Shown here one piece after another: positions 60,295-62,266 of a DNA stretch of 62,266 bases. The translations under genes and the position numbers were made by a program. Origin of the DNA: Deltaproteobacteria bacterium HGW-Deltaproteobacteria-15 (GTDB lineage: Bacteria; Desulfobacterota; DSM-4660; Desulfatiglandales; HGW-15); the NCBI GenBank assembly GCA_002840535.1, contig PHBH01000042.1:1-62266 (forward strand). The letters run 5' to 3'. Each line of letters starts with the position of its first letter. Position 1 is the stretch's first letter. The notes below the pieces were generated by a model, which was not told the DNA's origin, searched no databases, and worked only from the letters and a program-made list of their open reading frames with translations.

Positions 60295-61533
60295 TCATCT
60301 CCGTCCGCCCCCGCCTCTACCGCCTCCACGGCTCATACCGCCCCCGAAACCTCCTGCCCTGCTCGACGACATGCTTTGGTGGCCGCGGGCGCTGAAATTG
60401 CCGGTTTGTGACCCTTTCTCATAGCCGCTGAACGCATTGGGGGAGGAGCGCTGTTGAGCTGCAGCGAGATCGCCGCTGCCGTCTCCTCTTCTCTGCTGTG
60501 CCGCCCCTCGCTCCAAGGACCCTGTTTCCCCGCGACCCTGCAGATCCTGCCGGCCTCCGGCCTGCCCCGTACCCGCAAGATCCTGCCTGCCCGCCTCGGC
60601 CCGGCCGCGAAAGGCTTCGCGGGACTGCGCATCCCTGGATGGAGCCCGGTCGAACCTCTGGGCGCTGGCCTGGTCCCTGTACGAGACCCCCTTGCGGTGC
60701 TCCGGGTTGTGCTGCCACGAGCCCCGGCCGCCCTGACCGGACGTGACCTTGTTCTGATATTTGCTTCGATCGATATTGGTGTTGATGTTCGTGTTCCTGT
60801 TGACATCGATATCGACCTCGCCGTGTCCCCAGCCGCAATGGCCCCATGCATAACCCCAGGCGGCCCCGACTGCGACTCCCACCCCAATGGAGAACAAAGC
60901 TGTACCCGCCGCATACCCCGGAGGATAGTAATAATATGGCGGGTAGGCCGGATATGGCCATGCGCCGTATACCACGGTCGGGTTATAGGCGGGTACATAC
61001 ACGACTTGAGGGTTTGAAGATTCAATCACGATGGTCTCGGTCCCTTTCTCCACAATCACCTTCTGCTCTTCCGTACTCTTCAGATTGCCCTCCTCCTGGG
61101 CCTTGGCCCTCAATTTCTGCACCGTATCCATCACATCCTTTTGCTGGGCAAGAAAGGCATCTCCCAGTTTCTGGGTCCAATCCAGTTTCTCATTCATCAT
61201 GTCCAGCACCTGGGGGAAATTCACCAGTGACTTGACGCTCGGATCCCAGTTTTCCTTCTCCAGTGCCTTGGTCAGGGCTTCTCCCACCAGCTTCTGATTC
61301 GCCTTTACCCACCGCCGCGCCTGGACCACCTCGAGGGGGTAGGTCGATGCCATGAAGATCTGAGCCAGAAGCGAGTCCGGGTATAGCGCTATGGGTGCGA
61401 GCATCTGTTCCAACTCCTCTTGCTTGAACGGCTTATCCTCGCCCCCGCTCTGCGCGGAAATACCTTGGGGGCCTATGAGCAGAACAGCAAGAAATACACT
61501 CAGCATCCTCACTATGATTGACCCTGTCCCCAT
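60295..61533 (-). CDS. DUF3300 family secreted protein
   Basis: The 412-residue exported protein has a signal peptide, a helical DUF3300 core (LEQMLAPIALYPDSLLAQI, MASTYPLEVVQARRWV, VYVPAYNPTVVYG), a Tyr/Pro-rich stretch (YPAYPPYYYYPPGY), a Gly-rich segment, and a disordered Gly/Arg/Gln tail ending GGGRGGGGRR. ATG at 61533 with AGGAGGG upstream. Operon with DUF2950 and MscS. Probably in the periplasm or outer membrane. Confidence 0.87.
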   Translation of the reverse strand: MGTGSIIVRMLSVFLAVLLIGPQGISAQSGGEDKPFKQEELEQMLAPIALYPDSLLAQIFMASTYPLEVVQARRWVKANQKLVGEALTKALEKENWDPSVKSLVNFPQVLDMMNEKLDWTQKLGDAFLAQQKDVMDTVQKLRAKAQEEGNLKSTEEQKVIVEKGTETIVIESSNPQVVYVPAYNPTVVYGAWPYPAYPPYYYYPPGYAAGTALFSIGVGVAVGAAWGYAWGHCGWGHGEVDIDVNRNTNINTNIDRSKYQNKVTSGQGGRGSWQHNPEHRKGVSYRDQASAQRFDRAPSRDAQSREAFRGRAEAGRQDLAGTGQAGGRQDLQGRGETGSLERGAAQQRRGDGSGDLAAAQQRSSPNAFSGYEKGSQTGNFSARGHQSMSSSRAGGFGGGMSRGGGRGGGGRR

Positions 61534-61578
61534 GGTTCCCTCCTGAACCTCTTTCGCGCTCAATAGCAGTTTGTCAGG

Positions 61579-62232
61579 CTAAAATCTCGACTTCGCTCCA
61601 TCTTGTCCCGGGGGATGGACGTCCAAAAGGGCGGATTCCTGATGCATGGCCCTGATGGCCCCTGCGATCTCGCGGCTCAAAGCGGCCACTGCCCGGCTTC
61701 CTGCGGCCACCATGGCTACATAATCGGATCCACCTGCCTGCTCGAGAATATTGAACCGCTTCCTGATAAGGACCTTTTTTCCCTCTTGACGAAAAAGACT
61801 CCACTGGGCCGTCAGCGAGAAATCTCCGCCGGGGCCGGCTTCGAACTGAATCACCTCCACCCAGACCTGATAGTCCGAAAGGAGAGCCCCTGCGTTTGCG
61901 GAAACGAGCACCCTGTCCGGGCCGAGGAGAACGGAGAGATTCTCTGCAAGGACGCGGGAGAGGTTGTCTTTCAAGGGTTCAGCCCACCGGTTGAATTCGT
62001 CATACCGGATCTCGTTCGGGCCGAGGCGGGTGGCGATTTGCGGCTTGTCCAGAAAATCGGGCAAGGTTAACCGAGTGACCCCTACCGTGAGGGAACGAGT
62101 CTCCTCGAATGGACTCGATTCCAAAGGGGGCATAGGGCTCAGTCCATAAAACCTCGACGGTGGCGTACCTGCACATCCCCATAGCATTGCCGTGATCAAG
62201 CAGACCAGATAACAGAGTGGCTTTTGGTGCAC
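61579..62232 (-). CDS. PqiC/YmbA-like ABC-type transport auxiliary lipoprotein
   Basis: The 217-residue lipoprotein has a signal with lipobox (TAMLWGCAGTPPSRFY, cysteine preceded by LWG) and the PqiC/DUF330 pattern: the early YGL-PMPP, LPDFLDKPQIATR, NRWAEPLKDNLSRVLAENL. The start seems to be GTG at 62232; the ribosome site is weak. In other genomes this lipoprotein follows MlaD/PqiB-type genes, which would lie to the right of the window. It works with MCE-type lipid transporters between the membranes. Confidence 0.83.
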   Translation of the reverse strand: MHQKPLCYLVCLITAMLWGCAGTPPSRFYGLSPMPPLESSPFEETRSLTVGVTRLTLPDFLDKPQIATRLGPNEIRYDEFNRWAEPLKDNLSRVLAENLSVLLGPDRVLVSANAGALLSDYQVWVEVIQFEAGPGGDFSLTAQWSLFRQEGKKVLIRKRFNILEQAGGSDYVAMVAAGSRAVAALSREIAGAIRAMHQESALLDVHPPGQDGAKSRF

Positions 62233-62266
62233 ACTTAAAGAGTGTCTCTCGCCCGCTTGTCCCGCC

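Overview
The window looks like chromosome of a Gram-negative, largely anaerobic bacterium, most like a deltaproteobacterium/Desulfobacterota (for example a Syntrophobacterales relative). The evidence is a class III (anaerobic) ribonucleotide reductase, a complete bacterial V-type ATPase operon, a MaoC-phosphotransacetylase/DUF3141/FabI/acetate kinase block, many lipoproteins and tripartite RND efflux (so an outer membrane), and several short interspersed repeats. The taxonomic call is inference; no rRNA or ribosomal protein gene is present.

Layout. (1) 1-10,735: accessory region. It holds a partial small gene, two related long hairpin repeats, a small CxxC protein, a PD-(D/E)XK-type nuclease, a replication-relaxation protein with a membrane coiled-coil partner, anaerobic NrdD and a 1327-residue transmembrane Ser/Thr kinase. 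It ends at a 47-nt 3' piece of a tRNA-Arg(ACG), which has the form of an attachment site, so this part is probably an integrated element. (2) 10.7-16.4 kb: a PIF1-like helicase, a vapBC toxin-antitoxin pair with a visible operator, a UvrD-like helicase and the broken start of a C11 peptidase. (3) 16.3-29.3 kb: envelope lipoproteins, three paralogous secreted two-module proteins, a ferritin-like oxygenase candidate, a GH13 plus GH63-like sugar operon and a glycine-zipper protein. (4) 29.3-36.0 kb: ferritin-like protein, AckA, FabI, DUF3141 and MaoC-Pta, all on the minus strand. (5) 36.2-39.0 kb: a decayed RND pump gene, a K+ channel, a GNAT acetyltransferase and an AI-2E family permease. (6) 39.0-46.4 kb: V-ATPase operon in the order B-D-I-K-E-DUF2764-A. 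(7) 46.5-58.2 kb: an RND efflux operon preceded by a receiver-only regulator, a FixJ-type regulator and two sensor kinases. (8) 58.3-62.2 kb: MscS channel, DUF2950, DUF3300 and a PqiC-like lipoprotein.

The most interesting signal is regulatory. A 16-bp palindrome, TTGGACC-TT-GGTCCAA, occurs six times between 18 and 53.4 kb. In each case a TATAAA/TATAAG-like box lies exactly 24 nt from the GGTCC edge, which centres the dyad at about -42.5, the position of a class II activator. The sites stand before the secreted paralogs, a 43-residue membrane peptide, the ferritin-like/AckA/FabI block, the receiver-only regulator and the RND operon. A seventh downstream arm faces the decayed RND gene. This looks like one local regulon for envelope and metabolic stress with an unidentified activator.

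Short repeats (MITE-like inverted repeats at 33.0, 37.8, 48.2 and 53.5 kb) and gene remnants (C11 peptidase, RND pump, GH63 fragment) show that the segment between operons has been repeatedly rearranged.
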